Positions 18,505-29,592 are shown, counted from the first letter of the stretch. The stretch is 64,000 bases of DNA from Litorivita pollutaquae (GCF_003205515.1 NZ_KZ826481.1:662660-726659), one strand, 5' to 3'. Notes: generated from the sequence alone by a model not told the origin. Made by a program: numbers and translations.

Positions 18505-18750
18505 TCAGCCAGCCGCAAGCAACGCACAGAGCACCAATGCCCAGATCACAAAGCCCAACATGATGCCCGCCCGCACCCGCGGCGCTCGGTACAGGTCAAG
18601 ATAATCGGATAGGATCACACGGGCTTTGAGTAATGCCAGCCCGATCAGCGCCGCGCCGAGCCATATGGCCGAGGGCACCCCCATCGCCAAAAACACGCTG
18701 GCGGCCGATGCCGCAACCAAAATCATCCAGGCGCGCAAAATCCGGATCAT
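18505..18750 (-). CDS. norF: NorF, nitric oxide reductase accessory membrane protein
   Basis: The 81-residue protein has three hydrophobic segments and resembles cytochrome oxidase subunit IV-like NorF (ARVILSDYLDLYRAPRVRAG). It is the last gene of norCBQDEF and overlaps norE as ATGA. NorF supports assembly or full activity of the NO reductase in Paracoccus. The stop codon lies five bases from that of the convergent Crp/Fnr gene. Confidence 0.85.
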   Translation of the reverse strand: MIRILRAWMILVAASAASVFLAMGVPSAIWLGAALIGLALLKARVILSDYLDLYRAPRVRAGIMLGFVIWALVLCALLAAG

Positions 18751-19295
18751 GCCGACACCAGATAGATCACCGGAAACAGCAGCACCCAGACCAGATCAAC
18801 CATGTGCCAAAAGGCAACGCCCGCGTCGACTTCGGCGGGGCGGCGGCGTGCAGCAACCACGGCCAAAATCACCATCCCCGCGACCACATGCGCGGCGTGA
18901 AACCCGGTGAGCAGGTAGTAAAATGTAAAAAACGGATGGGTTTCGGTGCTGATCTGCGCGGCGGCCAAATCGCGCCATTCGTAAAATTTGACCATCAAAA
19001 ACCCCGCGCCGACCAGCGCCGCACCGAGCAAATACCGGCGTTGCATGCGCAGCGCCCCGACCGCAGCCAATGCCCCGGAGCTCACCAAAATCATCGTGCC
19101 CAATCCGGCGCGCAGCGGGTGCAGATACGCCGCTGCATCGGCAAAACCCGCCCGATCGGAAATCCGCACGGCAGAAAACCCCCAAAGCCCGGCGCAAAAC
19201 ACCAACAACTCGGAAACGATCAACACCCAGATCATTAAATCGTGGGGCAATTGCACGTCAGCACCGACGGCCGGAGCGGTTCGATCCTGCGGCAT
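18747..19295 (-). CDS. norE: NorE, cytochrome c oxidase subunit III-like protein
   Basis: The 182-residue protein has five membrane segments and the subunit-III motifs DLMIWVLIVSELLVFC, GFLMVKFYEW and LLTGFHAAHVVAG, with a conserved Glu in the first helix and HAAH. The frame opens at 19403, but the ATG at 19295 begins two bases after the norD stop, which is the natural operon arrangement. NorE is not part of the purified reductase but increases NO reduction in Paracoccus. It overlaps norF by four bases. Confidence 0.9.
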   Translation of the reverse strand: MPQDRTAPAVGADVQLPHDLMIWVLIVSELLVFCAGLWGFSAVRISDRAGFADAAAYLHPLRAGLGTMILVSSGALAAVGALRMQRRYLLGAALVGAGFLMVKFYEWRDLAAAQISTETHPFFTFYYLLTGFHAAHVVAGMVILAVVAARRRPAEVDAGVAFWHMVDLVWVLLFPVIYLVSA

Positions 19296-19297
19296 GG

Positions 19298-21274
19298 TTA
19301 CGCCCCGGTGATCTGCGCGTAGATGCGCGGCAAGGCCTGCGCCAAACGTTCGGGATCTGAGACCAGGGCGAAACCGCCCTGCCCGAAAATCCGCCCGAAC
19401 CACGATTTGCCGTCGCGGTCCACGGTGACGCCGAACACCGCATGACCGGCGCGGCGCGCTTCGATCACGGCGCGGCGCGAATCCTCGATGCCATGGCGCC
19501 CCTCATAATGGTCCAGATCATTGGGTTTGCCGTCAGTAATCACCAATAAAAGCCGACGTTTATGCCCCTGCTCGCTGAGACCCGCGCTGGCATGACGGAT
19601 CGCCGCGCCAAGGCGGGTGTAAAACCCGGGCTTGAGTGCCGCGATCCGCGCTTCAACGCTGTGGTTCATCGGCTCATCAAACCGCTTCACATCGGCCATG
19701 AACACCCGGTCCCGTTTGAGCGACGAAAACCCGTGGATCGCCACGTCATCACCGCAACTATCCAGCCCCCACGCCAAGGCGGTCAGCGCCTCGCGTTCGA
19801 TTTCGATCACTTGACGCGACGGACCTTGCGCACGGTTGACCGTGCCTTCGGTCGAGCGCGATATATCGAGCAAAATCGACACGGCCAAATCACGCCGCAG
19901 CGGCCGGTTTTGCCGCCACACCCGCCCGTCGTTTTCGCCGGTGGCAAGAAAATCACCGCGCGCGCGCACCACCCGTTCACAATCCAATTCGTCACCATCC
20001 AAATGGCCGGTGGTCGAAACCAACGCCGGGCGCAGCGCCTCGAATTGTCGTTTCACATCACGTATGCGGGCTTCGGCGCGGGCATCAAAAGGCGATTTCA
20101 CTTGTCCGTCCCCATCGGGCCTATAAGTCAGAACCGAACAATGATCGGGCAAGTACATCCCGCGCCGCACGTCCCATTCGGGATAAGTGCACCGCGCCGA
20201 AATCCGTTCGATATCGGCATCTTCAGGCGCCAGATCGAGGTGCAACCTGAGCCGCGTCGCAGGTGATTTCGAGATCTGCCCAAGGCCGATTTCCTCACTG
20301 TCATCGGCGGCTTTCTTGGCGCTGTCCTCCTCATCATCCTCGACACGGCGGTTGAGGTTCACAAATTGCGCGTAACTCAAGATCGCCTCGAATTTATGCA
20401 AGATGAAGCTGTCAGAGCGTTCGATCTCGTCAGATTTATAGCGCCGCGCACGCCGGGCGGCGGCGGTATCATCATCGCCTTCGCTGGCCTCCGGTGCCTC
20501 ATCGGCCTCGCGGGTCTCGACCCCGCCACCCGCAGAAAGATCAATGCCGCGCGGCATCACCCAAAGTGGCACGGGACGGAACGGGCGATACCGGCGCGGG
20601 GATCGCCACGCCGACAGATCGCCGGCCTCCACGGCCGCCAGCATCCGCGCGGCTTTGGCCGGCAGGGGCGCGGGATCGCCCAATACATGCCGGATCAGAG
20701 TTTCGACCATCCGTTCGGCTTCGGGAAGATGGGCGCGCGGACGCAATTCCAGATGCGCAGCGCACAGCTCCGCATAAAGCGCCCGCAATCCGGGCGCATC
20801 GGCGCATAACCGCGCCGCACAGCTGCGCGCGGCGTGCAGATGCAGCAGATCGGCGCGCAGCAAATCCGTCTCCCTTGGCAGCTCTTGCGTATAGGCGCCC
20901 ATCGCGGCCAGCCACAGATAGAGCGCGCCATTGGCCTCGGCGGCGGGAAACACTGCAAGGCTGGCCGGCAATCGCAGCGCCGCGCCGTCGAAACTGGCGC
21001 GCGGGGCGGTGTCGGCAAAGCTGCCCAACCGGCGCAGAGCCGACAGGCGGTGGTGACTCATTTCATCCGCCGCCGGTTTGATCTCGACCGAGGCGCCGCC
21101 GCCGATCCCGCGATAAAAAACGGCCAGCCGCCCGCCGATCTGGGACAGATCGACACGGGCTCCCTCATACGCCTCGGGCGCATCAAAACGGCTGGCCCAT
21201 TTGTGCCATATCTTCCCGATGGTTTCTTCGGGCTCCCATGGCTCAAATTCGATCTTGCCCATCACCGGTCTCAC
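19298..21274 (-). CDS. norD: NorD, nitric oxide reductase activation protein with VWA domain
   Basis: A long variable N-terminal part leads into a C-terminal von Willebrand A domain with the metal-site motif DISRS (in AVSILLDISRSTEG), the threonine of YTRLGAAIRHA and VITDGKPND. NorD works with the MoxR-type ATPase NorQ to mature the NO reductase, probably by inserting the non-heme iron. A GTG at 21274 overlaps the norQ stop as GTGA; an ATG at 21262 is an alternative start. Length (658 residues) is normal. The central region is acidic (SEGDDDTAAA, DDEEDSAKK). Confidence 0.92.
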   Translation of the reverse strand: MRPVMGKIEFEPWEPEETIGKIWHKWASRFDAPEAYEGARVDLSQIGGRLAVFYRGIGGGASVEIKPAADEMSHHRLSALRRLGSFADTAPRASFDGAALRLPASLAVFPAAEANGALYLWLAAMGAYTQELPRETDLLRADLLHLHAARSCAARLCADAPGLRALYAELCAAHLELRPRAHLPEAERMVETLIRHVLGDPAPLPAKAARMLAAVEAGDLSAWRSPRRYRPFRPVPLWVMPRGIDLSAGGGVETREADEAPEASEGDDDTAAARRARRYKSDEIERSDSFILHKFEAILSYAQFVNLNRRVEDDEEDSAKKAADDSEEIGLGQISKSPATRLRLHLDLAPEDADIERISARCTYPEWDVRRGMYLPDHCSVLTYRPDGDGQVKSPFDARAEARIRDVKRQFEALRPALVSTTGHLDGDELDCERVVRARGDFLATGENDGRVWRQNRPLRRDLAVSILLDISRSTEGTVNRAQGPSRQVIEIEREALTALAWGLDSCGDDVAIHGFSSLKRDRVFMADVKRFDEPMNHSVEARIAALKPGFYTRLGAAIRHASAGLSEQGHKRRLLLVITDGKPNDLDHYEGRHGIEDSRRAVIEARRAGHAVFGVTVDRDGKSWFGRIFGQGGFALVSDPERLAQALPRIYAQITGA

Positions 21275-22089
21275 CCGAATACAGCGGTGACAAGATCGAG
21301 GAGCCCGCGTTTCGTGTCCGCATCGTCGGTGAGCGGTTCAATCATCGCGGCCTGAATCGCACGGTCCACTTGCATACCTCCGGCAATCAGGCTGGCTGCA
21401 TAGATGATCAAACGGGTGGAAACACCTTCTTCGAGATCCTGACCTTTCATATCGCGCAATTTCCCCGCCAGCCGCACAAGCGGTTGCACGCGGTCGGGCG
21501 CAAGGCCGCTTTCGCGCGCCACCACGTCGATTTCCAATGCCTGCGGCGGGAAATCGAATTCCACCGCCAAAAACCGTTGGCGGGTGGAGGGTTTGAGCGT
21601 TTTCAAAATATTCTGATAGCCCGGATTATAAGAGGCCACGAGCATGAACCCCGGCGCGGCGGCGATCTCTTCACCGGTGCGATCCAGCGGAAGCATACGG
21701 CGATCATCGGTCAAAGGGTGCAACACCACGGTGACGTCTTTGCGCGCTTCGACCACTTCGTCGAGATAGCAAATCGCCCCCTCGCGCACCGCGCGGGTCA
21801 AGGGCCCATCGACCCAAACCGTCTCGCCGCCCTTCAGCAGATACCGCCCGATAAGGTCAGCAGCCGAAAGATCGTCATGACAGGCCACCGTATAAAGCGG
21901 CCGCCCGAGCCGCGCGGCCATATGGGCCACGAACCGGGTTTTACCGCACCCTGTCGGACCTTTGAGCAAGACCGGCAGATCGTGGCTGGCGGCGGCCTCG
22001 AACACGGCAACTTCGTCGCCTTGCGGCAGGTAGAAGGGGGCTTTTGCCGCCCCCCCCGTTTGCATTGTGATCGCATCTTTCATTTGCAT
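21271..22089 (-). CDS. norQ: NorQ, MoxR-family AAA+ ATPase
   Basis: Walker A GPTGCGKT near residue 44, Walker B-like CYLDEVVEAR, and sensor region ASYNPGYQNILKTLKPSTRQRF identify a CbbQ/NirQ/NorQ ATPase. It pairs with the VWA protein NorD to activate NO reductase in the cytoplasm. The start ATG at 22089 overlaps the norB stop as TGATG; a GTG one codon earlier and an ATG at 22083 are alternatives. It is the third gene of norCBQDEF. Confidence 0.94.
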   Translation of the reverse strand: MQMKDAITMQTGGAAKAPFYLPQGDEVAVFEAAASHDLPVLLKGPTGCGKTRFVAHMAARLGRPLYTVACHDDLSAADLIGRYLLKGGETVWVDGPLTRAVREGAICYLDEVVEARKDVTVVLHPLTDDRRMLPLDRTGEEIAAAPGFMLVASYNPGYQNILKTLKPSTRQRFLAVEFDFPPQALEIDVVARESGLAPDRVQPLVRLAGKLRDMKGQDLEEGVSTRLIIYAASLIAGGMQVDRAIQAAMIEPLTDDADTKRGLLDLVTAVFG

Positions 22090-23459
22090 CACTCCGCCGC
22101 ATCCTGGACGACCGGTCCGGGATTGATCACTTCACGGCGCGGCACCATAACCGCATAGATGAAGAGGATCGCCCCCAAGACCACCGCGACCCCAGAGCCG
22201 AAGCGCATGACAAAGAAGATCCACAATTGATCCTGCACATCCATGAAACCTTCGCCGTTCACCCGTTGCAGGTGGGTTTGCACCGTGCCCGCGAATGTCA
22301 GCGTGAAGGTCATGAACAGCATCCCGCCCGACATCAGCCAGAAGGACGCCATGTTCAGCACCTGGTTATAGGGATCGCGCCCGCGCAACACCGGCATGGC
22401 GTAGGTGATGATCGCAAGGTTCAGCGCCACATAAGCCCCATAGAAGGCAAGGTGCCCGTGCGCGGCAGTAATTTGCGTGCCATGGGTGTAGTAGTTGATG
22501 CCATGCAGGGTGTGCAGGAAGCCCCATACGCCCGCCCCGAAAAAGGCCAGTGTCGCACAGCCCAAAGACCACAACAGCGCCGCCTTGTTGGCGTGATCGC
22601 GCCGCCCTTTCCACACCATGACAAAGGCAAAAGCCATCATGCCAAAGAACGGAACCACCTCAAGCGCCGAGAAGATCGAACCGATCCACTGCCAATAGCC
22701 CGGCGTGCCGATCCAGTAATAGTGGTGTCCCGTGCCGAGGATGCCCGAAAACAACGCGGTGGCCACGATCACATAGAGCCATTTTTCCACCACTTCGCGG
22801 TCCACACCGGTCAGCTTCAGCATCAAGAAGCCCAAAATACCAGCCATGACCAATTCCCATGTGCCCTCGACCCAAAGGTGCACGACATACCACCAATATT
22901 GTTTGTCCAACGCCAGGTTCGACGGGTTGTAAAAGGCAAAGAGGAACAAGAGCGCAATGCCCCACAGGCCCAACAGCATGATGTTGGTGATCGCGGTTTT
23001 ACGCCCCTTCAGCACCGTCATCGAGATGTTGTAGAGGAAGATCAACGCGGCGACGACGATACCGGCTTTGACCCATTTGGGTTGCTCCAGAAATTCACGC
23101 CCTTCTTTCCCCAGCAAGAAGTTGCCTTCAAACAGGTTGAAGAAATAGGTCAACACCACACCAACCGTGCCAACAACCAAAATCGCCAATTGCAGATAGG
23201 CCAGTTTGGTCGAGTGGATTTCGCGTTCGGATTCCTCGGGAATGAGGTAATAGGCCGCGCCGAAAAAGCCCACCAAAAGCCAGACGATCAGGCTGTTGGT
23301 ATGTAGCATCCGTGCGATATTGAACGGCAGGATCTCGGTCAGGAAATTCCCATCCACATAGATCCATCCCATCACAAGGCCCAGCGTCACCTGAACCGCG
23401 AACAGCGCCATAGCGACCACAAAATAGGCCAGCGCAATCTTTTGAGTTTGATATTTCAT
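22089..23459 (-). CDS. norB: Nitric oxide reductase large subunit NorB
   Basis: NorB is the catalytic heme-copper-oxidase-like subunit that reduces 2 NO to N2O at a heme b3-FeB centre in the inner membrane. Twelve hydrophobic helices are visible in 456 residues. Likely FeB ligands H194, H245 and H246 (HLWVEGTWE, GTGHHYYW) and the catalytic glutamate E198 are present, with heme-ligand histidines at 53 and in AAHGHLAFY at 334/336. It is followed by norQ with overlapping codons and preceded by norC by 12 bases. It is the cytochrome-c-dependent (cNor) form because norC is present. Confidence 0.97.
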   Translation of the reverse strand: MKYQTQKIALAYFVVAMALFAVQVTLGLVMGWIYVDGNFLTEILPFNIARMLHTNSLIVWLLVGFFGAAYYLIPEESEREIHSTKLAYLQLAILVVGTVGVVLTYFFNLFEGNFLLGKEGREFLEQPKWVKAGIVVAALIFLYNISMTVLKGRKTAITNIMLLGLWGIALLFLFAFYNPSNLALDKQYWWYVVHLWVEGTWELVMAGILGFLMLKLTGVDREVVEKWLYVIVATALFSGILGTGHHYYWIGTPGYWQWIGSIFSALEVVPFFGMMAFAFVMVWKGRRDHANKAALLWSLGCATLAFFGAGVWGFLHTLHGINYYTHGTQITAAHGHLAFYGAYVALNLAIITYAMPVLRGRDPYNQVLNMASFWLMSGGMLFMTFTLTFAGTVQTHLQRVNGEGFMDVQDQLWIFFVMRFGSGVAVVLGAILFIYAVMVPRREVINPGPVVQDAAE

Positions 23460-23471
23460 GATCAGATCTCC

Positions 23472-23924
23472 TTAGCCCGCATCATTCGGCGGCCAGTCCT
23501 GATTGCGGATCGTATCGGTCCAGCGCAGGAAGTCGGCCAAGGCACGATATTCGTCGTCCGTAAGGTTGAAGTTTGGCATCTGGCGGCGCCCCTCGACGCC
23601 CGAAGGCATGGCGTCCATCCAGCCTTTGAGCGCGTCATAAGCACCCTCGGGATCATCCTCGACACCCCAACGGGTCATCACATTGCCAAGCTCCGGCGCG
23701 AAATACGCGCCCTCGCCCAAAATGGTATGACAGTTGACGCAGCCGTGACGCTCCCACAGATGCTTGCCCTCTTTTACCGAAGCGGTCAGCGTCTCCGGGT
23801 CGGTCGACGTGGTTACGATGTATCTGTGGCTGTGAATCGACAGCCCCAGAAAGATTAAAATGAAGAACAGTGACCCACCATAAAAGATATTGCGGGCCAT
23901 GCTCTTGGTCATGACTTCGCGCAT
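23472..23924 (-). CDS. norC: Nitric oxide reductase cytochrome c subunit NorC
   Basis: An N-terminal membrane anchor (residues 13-33) precedes a periplasmic cytochrome c domain with the heme site CVNCH at 62-66 and a likely axial methionine in QMPNFNLTD. It passes electrons from periplasmic c-type carriers to NorB. The 150-residue length is standard. It is the first gene of norCBQDEF, 67-80 bases downstream of an Nnr-type box. The ATG at 23924 is used; MTKSMARN at codon 5 is an alternative. Confidence 0.96.
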   Translation of the reverse strand: MREVMTKSMARNIFYGGSLFFILIFLGLSIHSHRYIVTTSTDPETLTASVKEGKHLWERHGCVNCHTILGEGAYFAPELGNVMTRWGVEDDPEGAYDALKGWMDAMPSGVEGRRQMPNFNLTDDEYRALADFLRWTDTIRNQDWPPNDAG

Positions 23925-23990
23925 GGCGCGGTCTCCTTGACTGAGCAGTTTCGTATAGGGTGTTGATGCGCTTTGCGGCCTGCGCGGGCC

Positions 23991-24004
23991 TTAACCAAAG
24001 TCAA
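23991..24004 (-). promoter_or_regulatory. Nnr-type box upstream of norC (TTAACCAAAGTCAA)
   Basis: The 14-bp site matches the pattern TTRAY-N4-RTCAA with one imperfect arm and closely resembles the published Paracoccus NNR boxes. It is centred about 73 bases upstream of the norC start, leaving room for a promoter activated from about -41. Confidence 0.75.
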
Positions 24005-24048
24005 TTTGTCGGATTTTGTCTTCCCTGACGGGCAGCCTGAACATGGGA

Positions 24049-25245
24049 TTACGCCGGCGGGGCGCGCCCGACCGGAGCACGCGGCAGACGCGGGTGCCAG
24101 AACGCCGGCCATAGGCAAGCAAGAAACCCCGCATAAGCGGCGCACCACAGCGCCCCCGCACCATAGAGGCCAAGCATCGACAGATCGCCAGTCACCTGCA
24201 CCGCACCCCAGCGCAACAAGGCCGCCAAGGGCAAGGCCCAATAGGCCAGAACCACGCCGCGCGGCGCTTCAAGCGGGCGTCCGGTATGGCCCAAGGTGGC
24301 CCGCGACATCACCGCCACGGTCATGCCGCCCACCCCGCCGATGGCAAGAAAATGTAACGCGGCGATCTCGGCCAGCAGATCGATTCGCGCCGCGCCAGTC
24401 AGGATCAGCCCGAAGCCAACGCTGCCATAACTCAGGTGCAGCGCCCAAAGGATCGGCTGCCCCCATTGGAACCATGTCGCCCAAAGCACCACCCGCAGCA
24501 ACATCACCGCCCCTGCACAAAGCGCAATTGCGGCGGCAAACACAGTGCCCGGCAGGACAAGCGCACTCGCCGCCAGCAGGGCCGCCAAAACGATGATCAG
24601 CGGCGTGAAAAATTTCGGATCGCGTGGCCGGATGCTTTCGATCCCCGCGCGGTGCAAGGCATTGCGGGTAAAGGCCGGCGTCACCCGCCCCCCCAATATC
24701 GCGATCATCCCCGCCAGTGCCATCAAACCTGCGCGCAGCCCATCGCCCGCATCCCCCCACGCCATGCCCATCCAGTCCAGATGCACCCGCAGATTGGCAA
24801 GCCAGAACAAGATCAAAAACAACAAGAACACCATGTTTTGCGGCTTCGGACGGCGCAAAAGCTGGGTTGCGATCTTGGCTGCTAAAATCGGCGCGAAAGC
24901 CAGATCAACCAAACCCACCATCACCGGCGGCACCACCCCGGAGGCAAGAATCATCAGCCGCCCCAAAAGCCAAACGCCGGCCACCATTGCAATAAACCGG
25001 TGCGGCGCGGCTTTGGCTCCGGTCCAATTCGGCACAGCGGTCAAGAAAAATCCGCCCAATGCCGCACCGCCATAGCCGAATATCAACTCGTGCCCGTGCC
25101 AATGCTGCACCGGCATGGGCAACGCATCCAAGGCCGGAAACAGCCCGCCCAGATAGGCCAGCCACAGCGCCATAGACACCAAGGCAACCACGCCTGCACC
25201 CAAGAAGAACACGCGAAATCCTTCGCTGACCAACTGACGCCACAT
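24049..25245 (-). CDS. nnrS: NnrS family heme-copper membrane protein
   Basis: The 398-residue protein has about twelve membrane helices and the NnrS landmarks QHWHGHELIFGYGGAALGGFFLTAVPNWTG and, near the C-terminus, HFLAIGGVGGMTVAVMSRATLGHTGR. NnrS contains heme and copper and in other bacteria protects against nitrosative stress; its reaction is not settled. The frame opens at 25302, but an AAGGAAA site precedes the ATG at 25245. It is divergent from nirS. The Nnr box of nirS is about 150 bases from its start. An open question is whether it shares that box. Confidence 0.92.
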   Translation of the reverse strand: MWRQLVSEGFRVFFLGAGVVALVSMALWLAYLGGLFPALDALPMPVQHWHGHELIFGYGGAALGGFFLTAVPNWTGAKAAPHRFIAMVAGVWLLGRLMILASGVVPPVMVGLVDLAFAPILAAKIATQLLRRPKPQNMVFLLFLILFWLANLRVHLDWMGMAWGDAGDGLRAGLMALAGMIAILGGRVTPAFTRNALHRAGIESIRPRDPKFFTPLIIVLAALLAASALVLPGTVFAAAIALCAGAVMLLRVVLWATWFQWGQPILWALHLSYGSVGFGLILTGAARIDLLAEIAALHFLAIGGVGGMTVAVMSRATLGHTGRPLEAPRGVVLAYWALPLAALLRWGAVQVTGDLSMLGLYGAGALWCAAYAGFLACLWPAFWHPRLPRAPVGRAPPA

Positions 25246-25357
25246 ATCGAGTTTCCTTTGTCTAAAATCCTGTTTCGCCCGCCGTTGCCTCCCATCTCCC
25301 AAGGCCGCCGCGACAGACCGGTGGCAGGGCCGGGCAACGGCTTGCCTGCCGATCTAA

Positions 25358-27226
<1,869 letters not shown>

Positions 27227-27273
27227 TCGCATCTAGAATTTAACCGGTCGCGTCCCAGCTCCGGTTATGACGG

Positions 27274-27313
27274 CCGGCCGCAAGCCCACTGTGCTTGCGG
27301 CCGGTTTTCTTTT
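27274..27313 (+). terminator. Rho-independent terminator after nirS
   Basis: A 12-bp perfect stem (CCGGCCGCAAGC paired with GCTTGCGGCCGG) with a seven-base loop is followed by TTTTCTTTT. It lies about 48 bases after the nirS stop. Confidence 0.9.
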
Positions 27314-27340
27314 GTGCGGGCCGGGGCCGAGCCGATCGAC

Positions 27341-27354
27341 ATGATTTTAATCAA
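27341..27354 (+). promoter_or_regulatory. Imperfect Nnr-type box (ATGATTTTAATCAA)
   Basis: One base off TTGAT-N4-ATCAA, between the nirS terminator and the small membrane protein gene at 27550. Its centre is about 200 bases from that gene, so a long leader would be needed. Tentative. Confidence 0.4.
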
Positions 27355-27549
27355 GGCAGCGACGTGATCTTTGCGGCAAATAGCGCGCATGAGATGTTTT
27401 GCCGCTTCTGTCTACGGTTTCTGTCTGCGCGCCGTGGGCGGCATCCCCGATACGGGATCGATGTGCCCTGCGCGCATCGGCGACCCCGTCTTTTCATTCA
27501 AATAATCGCCAAATGAGACATTGGCCCCAACCCGCATAGGAGCGCCCCG

Positions 27550-27861
27550 ATGAGTGACGATCTTTTCCCCCATGCCAGGTGGTCGCGGCGCAAAATCGCG
27601 GTTCTGCTCTATCCATTCGCGGCCGCAGCCGTGGCGATCAATCTCTTCATGCTATCGTTGATGACGCAGGTTTTGGGCCTGACCGCGTTGCCGCCGGTTT
27701 GGGCGCTGGCACTCTCTGCACCTCTGGGCATCCCCGCCACATGGTTGTTTGCGCGCTGGGTTGACGGGCTTTTGGACGAAGCCGCGCCGCCGCCGAAACC
27801 CACAGGCACCAAGCAAAACCAACCTCTGCAGAAGCAAAGCACCCCGCGCGACCCGAAGTAA
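27550..27861 (+). CDS. Small two-helix membrane protein (DUF2798-like)
   Basis: This 103-residue protein has two hydrophobic segments (VLLYPFAAAAVAINLFMLSLM and PPVWALALSAPLGIPATWLFA) and a charged, proline-rich tail. The layout, with RRKIAVLLYPF at the start, recalls the DUF2798 group of small membrane proteins, but the match is from memory. The ATG follows AGGAGCGCCCCG. It sits alone between nirS and the convergent nos operon, with an imperfect Nnr box far upstream. Function unknown. Confidence 0.65.
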   Translation: MSDDLFPHARWSRRKIAVLLYPFAAAAVAINLFMLSLMTQVLGLTALPPVWALALSAPLGIPATWLFARWVDGLLDEAAPPPKPTGTKQNQPLQKQSTPRDPK

Positions 27862-28139
27862 GCCCCCAAAGGCACAGGGCCGCATCGTTCTGGGCCCATG
27901 GGGCAAACGGCCGGCGTTAAACCCGCACGCCCGCCCTATCCGCCGCTTGCGCGCTTTGCTTTGGAGGCACTCTCTCGTGCGCTTATGATGTCGGTGGGGT
28001 ATCCCGGAGCCGATATTCCGACCCGCCACCTGCGTCCGTAAGCGCCAGCCAATCCCCTTAAAGGCCCAAGCATCGCAGCAGGGTCATTTTGCCGCTACAC
28101 ACCCCCGCCCGCGCCGCTTCTGCGACAGGCTCACAATGC
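27862..28139. other. Intergenic stretch between the small membrane protein and cytochrome c
   Basis: About 280 bases with no convincing frame or RNA. It separates two convergent units; the minus-strand terminator lies at its right edge. Confidence 0.5.
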
Positions 28140-28169
28140 AAAAAGGGCCCTGTTTCCAGCGCCCCTTTC
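28140..28169 (-). terminator. Terminator of the nos operon
   Basis: Read on the minus strand, GGGGCGCTG and CAGGGCCC form a stem with one mismatch around a GAAA tetraloop and are followed by TTTTT. It lies about 20-50 bases after the cytochrome c stop. Confidence 0.75.
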
Positions 28170-28187
28170 TTCGTCATTTTCGCCGTT

Positions 28188-28610
28188 TTATTCGGTTAAC
28201 GTCGCCAGATAGGCGGCCATATCCTCGGCGCCTTTCTTATGTTTGAAAGTCATTTTCGATTTTGCTTTCTCGGCGCCGGTCGCCTCTTTGAGGAAACGAT
28301 TGGGATCCGCGATAAAGGCGGCGAGGCGCTCCTCATCCCAAACCAATCCACCCTCACCCGCCTGTGCAAGCGACGCGCTGTATTTAAAGCCCTCGCTTGA
28401 TCCTGCCGCACGCCCAATCACGCCATAAAGATCGGGACCTGTTCTGCCCCCCTTGACGATTTTGGTGCCGTCAGCCGCCGTGATCGCATGGCAGGCTTTG
28501 CATTTCTTGAAATCACCCTCGCCCACAGCCGCATCCCCCGCCAAAACCGCGCCGGATGACATCGGCAATACCATCACCGCCAAAACTGCAAGTTTCATCT
28601 TCATATCCAT
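28188..28610 (-). CDS. Class I cytochrome c (c550-like), last gene of the nos operon
   Basis: A cleavable signal peptide (to AVLAGDAAVG) is followed by a heme site CKACH at about residues 37-41, a GPDLYGVIGR loop and a likely axial methionine in KSKMTFKH near the C-terminus. The 140-residue size fits cytochrome c550/c2. It begins 33 bases after nosX and ends before a terminator, so it is probably co-transcribed with nosCRZDFYLX and may donate electrons to NosZ, NirS or NorC. Start could also be the ATG two codons later. The functional link is inferred from position. Confidence 0.88.
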   Translation of the reverse strand: MDMKMKLAVLAVMVLPMSSGAVLAGDAAVGEGDFKKCKACHAITAADGTKIVKGGRTGPDLYGVIGRAAGSSEGFKYSASLAQAGEGGLVWDEERLAAFIADPNRFLKEATGAEKAKSKMTFKHKKGAEDMAAYLATLTE

Positions 28611-28643
28611 GTGTTTTCTCGCTCGAACTTTCTAGGGTCAGTG

Positions 28644-29591
28644 TCAGCCTTGCACCCTAAAACTCTCGAGACGCGCCTCCTTGACTTTGCTCAAGAGCGC
28701 CGCCGCCTCGCCCGCCTCCTGTGTCAGGCAAAGCGCCGTCGACAGCGCATCGGCCAAGGCCGCGCTCGGCGCGCTGACGCTGACCTGCGCCACGCGGGTG
28801 GGGGCAAACGTCCCGCTGCGCGGATCAAGGATATGGCCGACCTGCCCGGCCCCGCCAAATGCCGGCGCGTCAAATACCGTGCCAAGCGGCGCAGAGGTCG
28901 CCAAAGCGCGGCCTGCGGTCAATCTATGCGCCTGCATCTCGCCGTCGATCCGCACCGGCCATCCATCGCCCGCCGCGCCGCGCGGTGCATCCCCGATGGC
29001 GCAGATCTCGCCGGTGTCGATCAACACATCCCGCACGCCTGCGCGCCGCATCACATCCGCCACGCGGTCAGCGATATAGCCCTGTGCAATGCCGTTGAGT
29101 GTCAATGCCTGCCCCGCGCCGAGCCGCAAAACGGCGGCGTCGATCTCCACCCGGTCGAACCCGATCGCAGCCCGCGCTTGCGCCATTTGCGCGTCGCTCT
29201 GCGCCTTCGGTCCGGTGGCGCGATACTGCGCCGCCATCGCCGTCCATAGGGGCTGCACAGTGGGATCGAACCGGCCTTCGGTAATCCGGTGCACCCGCCG
29301 CGCCAAGGACAGGCAATCGAGCAATTCAAACGCGGGGACTTGCAAGACCCCCGCCGCGTTCAGTCGGCTGATCTCGGACGTCGGGCGATACAAGCTGAAC
29401 ACCTCTTCGAGCCGCGCAATCTCGGACAGCGCACGGGCTGTGATCGCTTCGGCCTTCGGGTGATCGAGAATGATCTGCGCCTTGGCGCCCAGCGCTTGTC
29501 CATGCCATTGATAGGCTGTTGCAGCGCGGGCGGGGCTGGTCAGGCAAGCCGCGCTTGCGAGGGTCAAAAATCGGCGTCTGGTCAGTGGCAT
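28644..29591 (-). CDS. nosX: NosX, ApbE-type FMN transferase
   Basis: A Tat-type signal (TRRRFLTLASAACL) leads into an ApbE domain with SEISRLN, GRFDPTVQPLW, TLNGIAQGYIADRVADV, and GHILDPRSG near the end. ApbE proteins attach FMN to a threonine of target proteins; in the nos system the target is NosR. The frame runs upstream to 29825, but the ATG at 29591 follows the nosL stop by one base and opens directly on the Tat signal (315 residues). It is the seventh nos gene, in the order of Paracoccus. Confidence 0.93.
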   Translation of the reverse strand: MPLTRRRFLTLASAACLTSPARAATAYQWHGQALGAKAQIILDHPKAEAITARALSEIARLEEVFSLYRPTSEISRLNAAGVLQVPAFELLDCLSLARRVHRITEGRFDPTVQPLWTAMAAQYRATGPKAQSDAQMAQARAAIGFDRVEIDAAVLRLGAGQALTLNGIAQGYIADRVADVMRRAGVRDVLIDTGEICAIGDAPRGAAGDGWPVRIDGEMQAHRLTAGRALATSAPLGTVFDAPAFGGAGQVGHILDPRSGTFAPTRVAQVSVSAPSAALADALSTALCLTQEAGEAAALLSKVKEARLESFRVQG

Positions 29592-29592
29592 T

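Noticed and set aside
27295-27516. Small plus-strand frame after the nirS terminator
   Set aside because: It begins inside the terminator, has no ribosome site and no hydrophobic or conserved pattern.
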